This document shows, piece by piece, positions 1 through 7,032 of a DNA stretch of 8,342 bases. The stretch is from contig JAGRKQ010000056.1 of NCBI GenBank assembly GCA_020442235.1, positions 3,367-11,708 of the forward strand, given 5' to 3'. The stretch is from Hyphomicrobiaceae bacterium. Its GTDB lineage: Bacteria > Pseudomonadota > Alphaproteobacteria > Rhizobiales > MH13. The position numbers were made by a program, and so were the translations under genes. Position 1 is the first letter of the stretch, and every line of letters starts with the position of its first letter. The notes below the pieces were generated by a model. It did not search any database, had not been told where the DNA came from, and saw nothing but the letters and a program-made list of their open reading frames with translations.

Positions 1-146
1 ATGGCTTCGGCGAGGCCTCTGGCCTCTTCCACCTGCGCTGGCGTCGAGCGCTCGTCGAGATCCGTTTCCCGGCGCGAAAGCCAGGGAACCACGATGACCG
101 CCCGTCCCGTGGAGGCATGAAGCGCCCCGACAGGATGTTCGCTCAA
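1..146 (-). CDS. hflX: GTPase HflX, N-terminal fragment (3' end outside window)
   Basis: This is the start of HflX, a GTP-binding protein that associates with the large ribosomal subunit and rescues or splits stalled ribosomes under stress. Only 48 codons plus two bases are inside the window, so none of the GTPase motifs can be seen. The call rests on the reading frame giving [13 protein letters not shown] followed by [15 protein letters not shown], which resembles the N-terminal domain of alphaproteobacterial HflX (a hydrophobic strand, then a segment with a conserved EEA-GLA pattern), and on its place right after hfq, the usual partner. The best start is TTG at 146-144, overlapping the hfq stop as TTGA. 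A GGAGAGGG purine run about 6-10 bases before it can serve as ribosome binding site, and no ATG or GTG lies between that point and the conserved strand. The TTG start is an inference; the gene identity is fairly firm. Confidence 0.8.
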   Translation of the reverse strand, partial: MSEHPVGALHASTGRAVIVVPWLSRRETDLDERSTPAQVEEARGLAEA

Positions 147-400
147 GCGTCGCCCTCTCCGCCCTCGTCGGTCGGATCGAAGAGCTGCACGGGCGTAGCC
201 GGCATGATGGTCGAGATGGCGTGCTTGTAGACAAGCTGCGAGTGACCATCGCGGCGCAGAAGGACGCAGAAATTGTCAAACCAGGTGACGATGCCCTGCA
301 GTTTCACGCCGTTGACGAGAAAGATCGTCAGCGAGGTTTTCTGCTTGCGGACGTGATTGAGGAAGGCGTCTTGGAGGTTTGGGGCGCGGTCGGTCGCCAT
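143..400 (-). CDS. hfq: RNA chaperone Hfq
   Basis: Hfq is an Sm-like protein that forms a hexameric ring in the cytoplasm and pairs small RNAs with target mRNAs. The 85-residue product is typical of rhizobial Hfq and shorter than the 102 residues of E. coli because the C-terminal tail is brief. Residues 8-15 (NLQDAFLN) form the N-terminal helix with the proximal-face Gln10. Arg18-Lys19 sit where the rim patch lies. Residues 24-50 are the Sm1 strands ([20 protein letters not shown]), and YKHAIST at 58-64 is the Sm2 motif with the uridine-binding Tyr-Lys-His. The tail after residue 70 is acidic ([11 protein letters not shown]). The ATG at 400-398 has a GGAG ribosome binding site at 409-406. It lies 150 bases after trkH and overlaps the proposed hflX start, so hfq and hflX are probably translationally coupled. 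A heat-shock type promoter lies upstream. Identity is certain. Confidence 0.98.
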   Translation of the reverse strand: MATDRAPNLQDAFLNHVRKQKTSLTIFLVNGVKLQGIVTWFDNFCVLLRRDGHSQLVYKHAISTIMPATPVQLFDPTDEGGEGDA

Positions 401-512
401 GGGGGCTCCGGTGTTTCATTTGGTGTTGTTCCCGGATGCGTGGTCACGCTTCCAAGGCCGGTATGTTGCAAACGCTAACACGACCTTCGGTTTACCGGAA
501 GCGGTTTCACGT
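401..512 (-). promoter_or_regulatory. Predicted 5' leader of hfq with two small inverted repeats
   Basis: If transcription starts about seven bases after the RpoH-like -10 element, the hfq mRNA has a leader of roughly 110 bases. In it I see a stem around GGTAAACC at 501-485 (CTTC and GAAG arms with one bulged base) and a GCGTG-AC-CACGC inverted repeat at 449-438. The last 30 bases before the GGAG ribosome binding site are A-rich and contain AAC-AAC and AAA stretches, which resemble the A-purine-N triplets known to bind the distal face of Hfq. Autoregulation of hfq through its own leader is known in E. coli, but that it happens here is only an inference. I see no clear housekeeping promoter in this stretch. 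Confidence 0.35.
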
Positions 513-527
513 CCCATTGCAAATGGG
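513..527. repeat. 15-base palindrome over the hfq promoter -10 region
   Basis: CCCATT at 513-518 and AATGGG at 522-527 are perfect 6-base inverted arms around a 3-base centre. The repeat overlaps the CCCCATTT element of the predicted hfq promoter. It is not followed by a T-run on either strand, so it does not look like an intrinsic terminator for trkH. It could be a protein binding site or a coincidence of the -10 sequence. Confidence 0.5.
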
Positions 528-549
528 GCACCTCTGCGCCCACCGCAAG
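521..549 (-). promoter_or_regulatory. Candidate RpoH (sigma-32) heat-shock promoter for hfq-hflX
   Basis: Reading the minus strand there is CTTGCGG at 549-543, a 14-base spacer, and CCCCATTT at 528-521. The E. coli sigma-32 consensus is CTTGAAA, 11-15 bases, CCCCATNT; the -10 element matches at every defined position and the -35 keeps the key CTTG. The -35 begins one base after the trkH stop codon and the start point would fall near 514, leaving a leader of about 110 bases before hfq. Heat-shock promoters before hfq are known in E. coli, which supports the reading. Activity here is inferred from sequence only. Confidence 0.65.
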
Positions 550-550
550 G

Positions 551-1990
551 TCAGCGGCGCCAGATCGCCGTGCTGATCACCGCAAGCAGCACGACCACCT
601 CCACGCGGCCGATGATCATGCCCGCCATCAGGGCAATGAGGCCGCTATCGGCAAACTCGCGGTAATGCGGCCATTCGGCCAGCGGCTCGAAGCCGGAAAG
701 GTAAAGCGGGCCGTTGTTGGTCAACGCCGCAATGGCGGACACGACGGCAGCCTCGCCGGAAGGAAGCGCCGGCGCAACCGCCAGGGTGATGGCGGTGATC
801 GCGCCGACGAAAACGGCAAAGCAGGTCCAGGCCGCTGCCAGCATGTCGGCCTGCTCGCGTTCGTCGTGACGTGCGGCGCGCGGCACGCTGTGCGGGTAAA
901 TCATGAGGTCGAGTTCGCGCAGGGCGCGCCGCATCATCATGCCGGTCCGGTGCAGCTTCAGCCCGCCGGCGGTCGAGAGCGTTCCCCCGCCGATGACAGC
1001 AAGCGTCAGGACCGCCGTGACCGGCAGGATGGCCATGCCGGAATCGCGCACTTCAAGCCCGGTGGAGGTGATCAGCGAAACCGCTGTGAAGAGGCCCTCG
1101 CGCAAGGCGTCATCCGCAGGCAGAACCCGCAGGGATCCGGCCGCGAGCACGAACAGCGCAGAGGATACGAGCCCCACCCCGACCATGAGCAGGATCAGGA
1201 ACAGGCTTTCCTGCCGGTGCCGCCGTCCGCCGGAAGCATGCCAGGAATGCAGCGCCCGGTGCCAGAAGATGCTGGTGCCGCCGATGGCCATGAAGACGAT
1301 CAGAACCCATTCGGCGGCCGGCAGGCCGAGATCGGAGACGGTGCCCTCATAGGGCATGAAGCCACCGGTCGAAACCGCGCTCGTGGCGAAGGAAAGCGCG
1401 GGAAAGGCTTCCATGCCGCAGGCGATGAGAAGGGCAAAACAGACAAGCGTCACCGCACCGTAGATGCCGGCAAGCGCCGAGAGCCTCCTTGTGCCGACAG
1501 CGGCGGTCGTCGTGCGGCCCAGAAGCTGCGGATTGCCGCCGATACCGCGCGGCGAGAGCACCAGAACGATGCCGAAGAGCGTGGCAAGGCCTCCGGCCCA
1601 TTGCAAAAGGCTGCGGTAGAACAGGATCGGCACCGGCAGGGTGTCGGCGGGCGGCAGGGCCGATGCGCCGGTGGTCGTGAGACCGGAGACCGCCTCGAAC
1701 AGCGCCTCCACCCAGCCGGCATCGGTCAGGGCGACGAAGGGCAAGGCGGCCGGGATCGGGATCACCACCCAAAGCACGATCAGAGACCAAAGGCCCGTTC
1801 GGCGCCAGTTCGGTTCGCCCCGGCTTTGAAAGGCAAAGCGGAAGAGGCCGGCAAAGAAGGCCACACCGGAAGCAAAGAAGAAGAAGGCCGAAGCCCCCTC
1901 GCCTGTCGCCAGCGCAACCGGAATGGTCGCTGTCAGGAGTGCGGCGAGAACCGCAAGCGCGATGGCGCTGGCCTTGAGGAGGCCGACCAT
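551..1990 (-). CDS. trkH: Potassium uptake protein TrkH (channel subunit)
   Basis: TrkH is the membrane channel of the Trk potassium uptake system and works with the cytosolic gating protein TrkA. The 479-residue product is strongly hydrophobic, with about ten to twelve membrane segments and four pore loops. The selectivity-filter sequences of the four repeats are visible: TTTG at 105-108, STGG at 207-210, TSTG at 308-311 and TNNG at 424-427. The gating-loop region GGGTLSTAGGLK at 334-345 and the C-terminal GRVE at 461-464 are family landmarks. It starts at the ATG at 1990-1988, only two bases after the trkA stop, with no strong ribosome binding site, which suggests coupling to trkA translation. 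Each of the four loops keeps its essential glycine, so a functional channel is expected. Length is close to the usual 480 or so residues. KtrB is a related family, but the neighbouring trkA with duplicated RCK domains favours Trk. Confidence 0.95.
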   Translation of the reverse strand: MVGLLKASAIALAVLAALLTATIPVALATGEGASAFFFFASGVAFFAGLFRFAFQSRGEPNWRRTGLWSLIVLWVVIPIPAALPFVALTDAGWVEALFEAVSGLTTTGASALPPADTLPVPILFYRSLLQWAGGLATLFGIVLVLSPRGIGGNPQLLGRTTTAAVGTRRLSALAGIYGAVTLVCFALLIACGMEAFPALSFATSAVSTGGFMPYEGTVSDLGLPAAEWVLIVFMAIGGTSIFWHRALHSWHASGGRRHRQESLFLILLMVGVGLVSSALFVLAAGSLRVLPADDALREGLFTAVSLITSTGLEVRDSGMAILPVTAVLTLAVIGGGTLSTAGGLKLHRTGMMMRRALRELDLMIYPHSVPRAARHDEREQADMLAAAWTCFAVFVGAITAITLAVAPALPSGEAAVVSAIAALTNNGPLYLSGFEPLAEWPHYREFADSGLIALMAGMIIGRVEVVVLLAVISTAIWRR

Positions 1991-1992
1991 CG

Positions 1993-3369
1993 TCAGAAAA
2001 ACTCGAGCGAGACGCGGAACATCTGCTCCACTTTGCGAACCTTGTCCGCGAGGGCGAAGATGATCACCCGGTCGTGGGCCTGGATGGTCGTGCTCCCGTC
2101 CGGGATGATGACCTCGCCGTGACGGTAGATGGCGCCGATGCGGATACCGTCTGCGAGAGCCAGTTCGCGCATCGGCTTGCCCACCAGCGGCGAGGTTTCC
2201 AGCGCCTCGGCCTCGATCACCTCGGCCTTGCCCTCCTGCACCGAATGCACGCCCCGGATGCGTCCGCGCCGCACATATTGCAGGATCTTGGAGATCGTCA
2301 CCTGCCGCGGGTTCACATAAGCGTCGATGCCGAGTGACTGGGTCAGCGCCGGATAGCTCAGATTGTTGATCAGCGACAGGTTCTGTTTGCAGCCGAGCCG
2401 CTTGGCCATGACGCAGGACAGGATGTTCACCTGGTCGTCATTGGTCAGAGAGACCATCACATCGGCTTCCGGCACATCCGCCTCGCGCAGGATGTCGTTG
2501 TCGAGTGCGGAGCCGTGCAGGACGACGGTGCGGTTGAGCTGGTCGGCAACGGTCACGGCGCGCTCGCGGCTTGCCTCGATGATCTTCACCTTGGCCTTGC
2601 GGTTGCGCTCCTCGATCGCCTGGGCGACGAAGGTGCCGATATTGCCCCCGCCGGCAACCACCACGCGGTTCAACTCCTGGCCCTCACGGCCGAAAATCCC
2701 GAGCGTGCGCCGGACCTGAACGCGCTCGGCAATGAAATAGATCGTGTCGCCGGCAAGGATGGAATCAGCGGATCGCGGAACGAAGATCTTGCCGCCACGC
2801 ATGATGCCGACGACGACGGCGTTGAGATCGGGAAAAAGCTCCGTCAACTGGCGCAGCGGCGTATCGATGACCGGGCAGTCGTCAGGGATCGTCAGGCCGA
2901 CAGCGGCGACGGTCTCATCGGCAAAGCGCACCGAATCGATGGTGCCGGGCAGCGCAAGACGTCGAAGAACCATTTCGCCCACTTCGATCTCAGGCGAGAT
3001 GATGACGTCGATCGGCATGTGATCGCTGGAAAAAAGATTTCGCCAATGGCCGCGCAGATAATTCTGCGCCCGGATGCGAGCCACCTTGGTCGGCACATTG
3101 AACAGCGAATGAGCCACCTGACAGGCGACCATGTTCACCTCGTCATAGAGCGTGACGGCGATGATCATGTCGGCCTGATCGACACCGGCCTGAAGCAGGA
3201 CATCGGGATGCGCGCCATGACCGATGAAGCCGCGCACATCCAGCGTGTCGCGGATGACCTGAATGAGGTCGGGAGAGGTGTCGACGACGGAGACATCGTT
3301 CGCTTCGCGCGACAGACGCTCCGCGATGCCATATCCGACCTGCCCTGCCCCGCAGATGACGACTTTCAT
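1993..3369 (-). CDS. trkA: Trk system potassium uptake protein TrkA
   Basis: TrkA is the peripheral membrane subunit that binds NAD(H) and nucleotides and gates TrkH. The product has 458 residues, the same length as the E. coli protein, and contains the duplicated RCK arrangement. The first Rossmann fold has GAGQVG at 7-12 with an acidic residue at Asp30 ending the second strand. A ligand-binding TrkA-C module follows at about 140-225. The second Rossmann fold has GGGNIG at 240-245 with Glu265, and a second TrkA-C module sits at about 370-455. The start is the ATG at 3369-3367 with GAGG five bases upstream. It lies 43 bases after ntrX and two bases before trkH. Position after ntrX is conserved in many alphaproteobacteria, suggesting that potassium uptake is co-expressed with the NtrYX system. 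Identity is firm; the in vivo link to NtrX control is inference. Confidence 0.97.
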   Translation of the reverse strand: MKVVICGAGQVGYGIAERLSREANDVSVVDTSPDLIQVIRDTLDVRGFIGHGAHPDVLLQAGVDQADMIIAVTLYDEVNMVACQVAHSLFNVPTKVARIRAQNYLRGHWRNLFSSDHMPIDVIISPEIEVGEMVLRRLALPGTIDSVRFADETVAAVGLTIPDDCPVIDTPLRQLTELFPDLNAVVVGIMRGGKIFVPRSADSILAGDTIYFIAERVQVRRTLGIFGREGQELNRVVVAGGGNIGTFVAQAIEERNRKAKVKIIEASRERAVTVADQLNRTVVLHGSALDNDILREADVPEADVMVSLTNDDQVNILSCVMAKRLGCKQNLSLINNLSYPALTQSLGIDAYVNPRQVTISKILQYVRRGRIRGVHSVQEGKAEVIEAEALETSPLVGKPMRELALADGIRIGAIYRHGEVIIPDGSTTIQAHDRVIIFALADKVRKVEQMFRVSLEFF

Positions 3370-3412
3370 AGAGGCCTCGCTGGCTCAACTGCCGTGAATC
3401 GTATTCCGGCGG

Positions 3413-4777
3413 TCAACCTATCCCAAGCGCCTTGAGTTTGCGATGGAGCGCGGAGCGTTCCATGCCGATGAACTCGGCCGTGCGGGAGATGTTCCCGCCG
3501 AAGCGGTTGATCTGCGATGTCAGATACTCGCGCTCGAACACCTCGCGCGCATCGCGCAGGGCCAGCGACATGAGATGCTCTCCGCCCGAGCGGGTGGTCT
3601 TGGGCGCCACCGCCGCCACCTCACCCGGCAGCATGTCGGCGGTGATCGGCGAATCCGCATCGCCGCGCGCCAGGATCATCAGGCGTTCCACATTGTTGCG
3701 CAGCTGGCGGATGTTGCCCGGCCAGTCATGGGCCTGAAGCAGGGCCATCGCATCGTCGCCGATGCGCCGCAGCGGCAGGCCGCTGGCGAGCGAAATCTGG
3801 CTCATGAAATGCTGCACCAGGAGCGGGATATCGTCGCGTCGCTCGGCCAGAGCCGGGACATGCACCGGCACGACGGCCAGACGGTGATAGAGATCGGAGC
3901 GGAAGACGCCCTCCTCGACCATGGCGTCCATGTCCTGCGAGGTCGAGGACAGGATGCGCACATCCACCTGCACCCGCCGCGTTCCGCCGACACGGGTAAA
4001 GGTCTGGTCGACGAGAACGCGCATGATCTTGGTCTGGGTCTCGCGCGGCATGTCGGCGACTTCGTCAAGATAGAGCGTGCCGCCATGGGCTTCTTCCAGC
4101 GCACCGACCTTGCGCGGCCGGCCGGGCTCGGCCTCGGTGCCGAAGAGTTCGATCTCCATCGTTTCCGGAGTGATGGCGGCGGCATTGAGGACGACAAAAG
4201 GCCCCTTGGCGCGTTGCGAGGCGTTGTGGATGGAACGCGCCGCCAACTCCTTGCCCGAGCCTGAGGGGCCGGTGATGAGAATGCGGCTGTTGGTCGGCGC
4301 CACACGCTCGATCAGCGAGCGCAACTGGTTCATCGTGCTGGAAGCGCCGACAAGCTCGGAGGTCTCGCCACTGCGCTGGCGCAACTCGCGCACCTCGCGC
4401 CGGAGCATGGAGGTTTCGAGGGCCCGCTCGGCGACGAGCACGAGGCGGTCTGCCTTGAACGGCTTCTCGATGAAGTCGAAGGCCCCCTTCTTGATCGCAT
4501 CGACCGCCATGTCGATGGTGCCATGGCCGGAAATGATGATCACCGGCATGTCGGGATGCTGTTCGCGGATCACCTCGAGGATCTGCATGCCGTCGAGGCG
4601 ACTGCCCTGAAGCCAGACATCGAGGAAGATGAGGTTCGGGCGCCGCGCCTCAATCGCCTGCAAGGCGCTGTCGGCATCATGGGCGGTGCGTGTCCCGTGC
4701 CCTTCATCGTCGAGGATGCCGGAAACGAGCTCGCGGATGTCGGCCTCGTCGTCAACGATCAGGATATCGGAGCTCAT
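3413..4777 (-). CDS. ntrX: NtrX response regulator, NtrC family without GAFTGA loop
   Basis: NtrX is the DNA-binding response regulator paired with the NtrY kinase, linked in related bacteria to nitrogen and redox metabolism, envelope properties and cell cycle. The product is 454 residues, the usual length. The receiver domain (1-120) has acidic Asp9-Asp10, phosphoacceptor Asp53, Ser83 and Lys105. The AAA+ domain (about 140-370) has Walker A GPSGSGKE at 170-177 and Walker B LYLDE at 235-239. Between them the GAFTGA loop that contacts sigma-54 is absent, replaced by EAEPGRPRKVG at 215-225. The C-terminal Fis-type helix-turn-helix is at about 410-454 (GGNISRTAEFIGMERSALHRKLKALG). I chose the ATG at 4777-4775, which overlaps the ntrY stop as ATGA; a reading frame open further upstream encodes a Pro/Arg/His-rich stretch unlike the family. 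The missing loop suggests it regulates sigma-70 type promoters rather than activating sigma-54. Confidence 0.97.
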   Translation of the reverse strand: MSSDILIVDDEADIRELVSGILDDEGHGTRTAHDADSALQAIEARRPNLIFLDVWLQGSRLDGMQILEVIREQHPDMPVIIISGHGTIDMAVDAIKKGAFDFIEKPFKADRLVLVAERALETSMLRREVRELRQRSGETSELVGASSTMNQLRSLIERVAPTNSRILITGPSGSGKELAARSIHNASQRAKGPFVVLNAAAITPETMEIELFGTEAEPGRPRKVGALEEAHGGTLYLDEVADMPRETQTKIMRVLVDQTFTRVGGTRRVQVDVRILSSTSQDMDAMVEEGVFRSDLYHRLAVVPVHVPALAERRDDIPLLVQHFMSQISLASGLPLRRIGDDAMALLQAHDWPGNIRQLRNNVERLMILARGDADSPITADMLPGEVAAVAPKTTRSGGEHLMSLALRDAREVFEREYLTSQINRFGGNISRTAEFIGMERSALHRKLKALGIG

Positions 4778-7029
4778 GGCGCAGTGTCCGTTTCTGGGGT
4801 GGCGGTGTCGGTGGACGATTGGGCGGGATGGGCCGCATCGCGCGGCAGGCGGACGCGACAAAGCGCGCCCTTGGAGCCTTCAAGCCGCAGCGAGGCATCC
4901 AGAAGCTCGATGCTGCCGCCATGGTCTTCCACGATGCGCTTGACGATGGCGAGGCCGAGCCCGGTGCCCTTTTCTCGCGTTGTCATATAGGGCTCAAGCA
5001 GCCGCGCGCGGTTGGCATCGGGAAAGCCGATGCCGGTGTCGGCGATGTCGATGATGATGCTGTCGTCATCGGCCTCCAGATAGAGCGCGACGCATTCGTC
5101 GTCGCCCTGTTCCTTCTTGGCACCGATGGCCTCCATCGCGTTCTTCAACAAATTTGTGAGAACCTGACCAATAAGCCTTTCATCAAAAATGGCTTCTATG
5201 GATTCATCGGGAATATGCGGCTTGATCTCGATATCGCTGCGCCCGACCCCCATCATGAAGACGCTCTGCCGCGCAACCTCGGCGATGTTGCCCGGCTTGA
5301 AGCTGGGCTTGGGCATTCTTGCGAAGGTCGAGAACTCGTCGACCATGCGCCCGATGTCGCCGACCTGGCGGATGATGGTGTCTGTGCACTGGTCGAAGAT
5401 GTTGCGATCCTGCTCGATCAGCTTGCCGAAGCGGCGCTTGAGGCGTTCCGCGGAAAGCTGGATCGGCGTCAGCGGGTTCTTGATTTCATGGGCGATGCGG
5501 CGGGCGATGTCTGCCCATGCGGCGCTGCGCTGGGCCGATAGAAGATCGGTCACGTCGTCGAGGGTGACAACCCCCCCGCCTCCGGCCTCTTCGCGCGTCA
5601 CCCGCAGCGTGAAGCTGCGCTGCTCGCCGTTCTGGCGTGTGAGGTTGACCTGGGTCTGGTGGACGCGCTTGGGATCGCGCAGGGCCGCACTGATCGCTCC
5701 GGTCAGTTCCGGCACGACCTTGTCGACGGGCTGGCCCATGATTTCGGATTTGGGGCCGAGATCGAGAACCGCGCGTGCCGTGCGGTTGGCGATGGTGACC
5801 TTGCCATTCGCATCTATGCCGATGACGCCGGCCGAAACGCCGGAAAGAACGGTCTCGGTAAAGCGCCGGCGTTGATCGATCTGGTCGTTGGCCGCCAGAA
5901 GCTCGTCACGCTGGGTGCGCAGCTGCGCCGTCATGCGGTTGAACTGGGTCGTCAGGTTGCCAAGATCGGAATCGCTGCCACGGGTTGGCACCTGCACATA
6001 AAGATTGCCGCTGGCGACCTGATCGGCCGCGTTGATGAGGCGCATGATCGGATCGACAAGCCGGTTGGCAAAGCCGATGCCGATCCAGATTGCCGCGAGA
6101 AGCACCACCAGCGCCACGCCGGCGAAGATCAGGCCGAAGGCGATCTGCACCCCGCCCCGCCGCGTTTCCAGGTCGCGATATTCGAGGAAGTTCAGTTCGG
6201 TTGTATTGAGATACTGGATGATGCGCGGATCGACGGTTCGGGCAATGTAGAGATAGAGGTCGGGATAGGAGGCGAGCTTGATCAGGCCGCCGACCTGATT
6301 GGTGTCGCCGGGCGGGATCATCAGCGCTTCGCCGACACTTGCCTGCGCCATGATGCGTGGTCCCGGCAGGCGGAAACTGTCGCTGAAGGGGGTTCGCGCC
6401 CGCAGGACCTCGCGTCCCTCGGCATTGAGAAGCGCCAGATAAGGCAGACCGTGCAGGCGGGCCTGGGTCGACATATAGGCCAGAAAGCGGATCGAATCGA
6501 AATCGTAGAGCGGCCTTTGCCGGTCGAAATCGGCCGCCAGCGAAATGAGATCGGCCCGCAGCACCACCGCATGCTCGTCAAGATAGGCGCGCGCGACGGT
6601 GAGCGAGTAATTGACGATCGACTGGGTGCGTTCCTCGAACCATCGGTCGAGACCACGGTCGAGCGTCACGGACGCGACGATGGCGACCAGCACGGCCGGC
6701 AGGGCCGCAACGAGGCTGAACAGCACCACCACACGCAGGTGCAGTCGTGAAGCAGCAGAATCGCTGCGCCCGATGCCGCGTGCGACCTGCGTGAGTTCGG
6801 CAATGATGACGAGGATCAGCGCCGCAATGAGGACGCCATTGATCAGAAGAAGATCGGCGATGACGGCATCGGTGGGGATGGTGTCGGTGAGGCCGGTCAG
6901 GACGGCGAAGCTGTAGGCCGCCGTTGCCAGCGAGGCGACCATCAGGATGGCGCCGATCATGCGCAGCCAGCCGCGACGCTCACGCGGCGCTACAAGAAGG
7001 GTGCGTTCACTGGCGGTGTTTTGCGCCAT
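4774..7029 (-). CDS. ntrY: NtrY membrane sensor histidine kinase
   Basis: NtrY senses a signal at the membrane and phosphorylates NtrX (and in some species NtrC). The 751-residue product has three N-terminal membrane helices (about 24-46, 56-77, 100-122), a periplasmic sensor region (about 125-293), a fourth helix (296-319), a HAMP linker (320-373), a PAS domain (about 385-490) and a kinase core. The H-box is ARRIAHEIKNPLTP with phosphorylated His514, the N-box NLLKNAMEAI is at 626-635, and the ATP-binding motifs are DTGIGF (664-669) and KGTGLGLAIV (687-696). The tail after residue 730 is a Thr/Ala/Pro-rich extension with no recognisable domain. I prefer the ATG at 7029-7027; a TTG lies directly before it and could also be used. 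A short GTGGGG sits four bases upstream of the TTG-ATG pair's ATG. The stop overlaps the ntrX start. Codons for residues 605-628 (5146-5217) are markedly AT-rich compared with the rest. Identity is firm. Confidence 0.97.
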   Translation of the reverse strand: MAQNTASERTLLVAPRERRGWLRMIGAILMVASLATAAYSFAVLTGLTDTIPTDAVIADLLLINGVLIAALILVIIAELTQVARGIGRSDSAASRLHLRVVVLFSLVAALPAVLVAIVASVTLDRGLDRWFEERTQSIVNYSLTVARAYLDEHAVVLRADLISLAADFDRQRPLYDFDSIRFLAYMSTQARLHGLPYLALLNAEGREVLRARTPFSDSFRLPGPRIMAQASVGEALMIPPGDTNQVGGLIKLASYPDLYLYIARTVDPRIIQYLNTTELNFLEYRDLETRRGGVQIAFGLIFAGVALVVLLAAIWIGIGFANRLVDPIMRLINAADQVASGNLYVQVPTRGSDSDLGNLTTQFNRMTAQLRTQRDELLAANDQIDQRRRFTETVLSGVSAGVIGIDANGKVTIANRTARAVLDLGPKSEIMGQPVDKVVPELTGAISAALRDPKRVHQTQVNLTRQNGEQRSFTLRVTREEAGGGGVVTLDDVTDLLSAQRSAAWADIARRIAHEIKNPLTPIQLSAERLKRRFGKLIEQDRNIFDQCTDTIIRQVGDIGRMVDEFSTFARMPKPSFKPGNIAEVARQSVFMMGVGRSDIEIKPHIPDESIEAIFDERLIGQVLTNLLKNAMEAIGAKKEQGDDECVALYLEADDDSIIIDIADTGIGFPDANRARLLEPYMTTREKGTGLGLAIVKRIVEDHGGSIELLDASLRLEGSKGALCRVRLPRDAAHPAQSSTDTATPETDTAP

Positions 7030-7032
7030 CAA

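Noticed and set aside
401..417. An upstream ATG at 417-415 in the hfq leader, possible small leader peptide
   Set aside because: It is out of frame with hfq, has a poorly placed ribosome binding site and runs on into hfq without family resemblance; no support for translation.
665..2122. Long plus-strand open frame opposite trkH, 485 codons
   Set aside because: Its product is rich in Arg, Gly, Gln and Asp with no recognisable domain, and it lies fully opposite a strongly supported membrane protein gene. In GC-rich DNA such antisense frames are expected.
3370..3412. Gap between ntrX and trkA as a promoter region
   Set aside because: At 43 bases it holds the trkA ribosome binding site but no recognisable -35/-10 pair or palindrome; it looks like an ordinary within-operon spacer.
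2515..3435. Plus-strand open frame opposite trkA, 306 codons
   Set aside because: It is antisense to the conserved trkA gene, has a low-complexity Asp/Arg/His-rich product and no family resemblance; treated as a shadow of trkA.
4778..4861. Upstream extension of ntrX by 28 codons
   Set aside because: The extra residues are Pro/Arg/His-rich, lie inside the ntrY tail, and are absent from known NtrX proteins, which begin near the MSSDILIVDDE receiver start.
5659..6750. Plus-strand open frame opposite ntrY, 363 codons
   Set aside because: It mirrors the ntrY codons and shows no domain or plausible ribosome binding site; the ntrY frame accounts for the sequence constraint.
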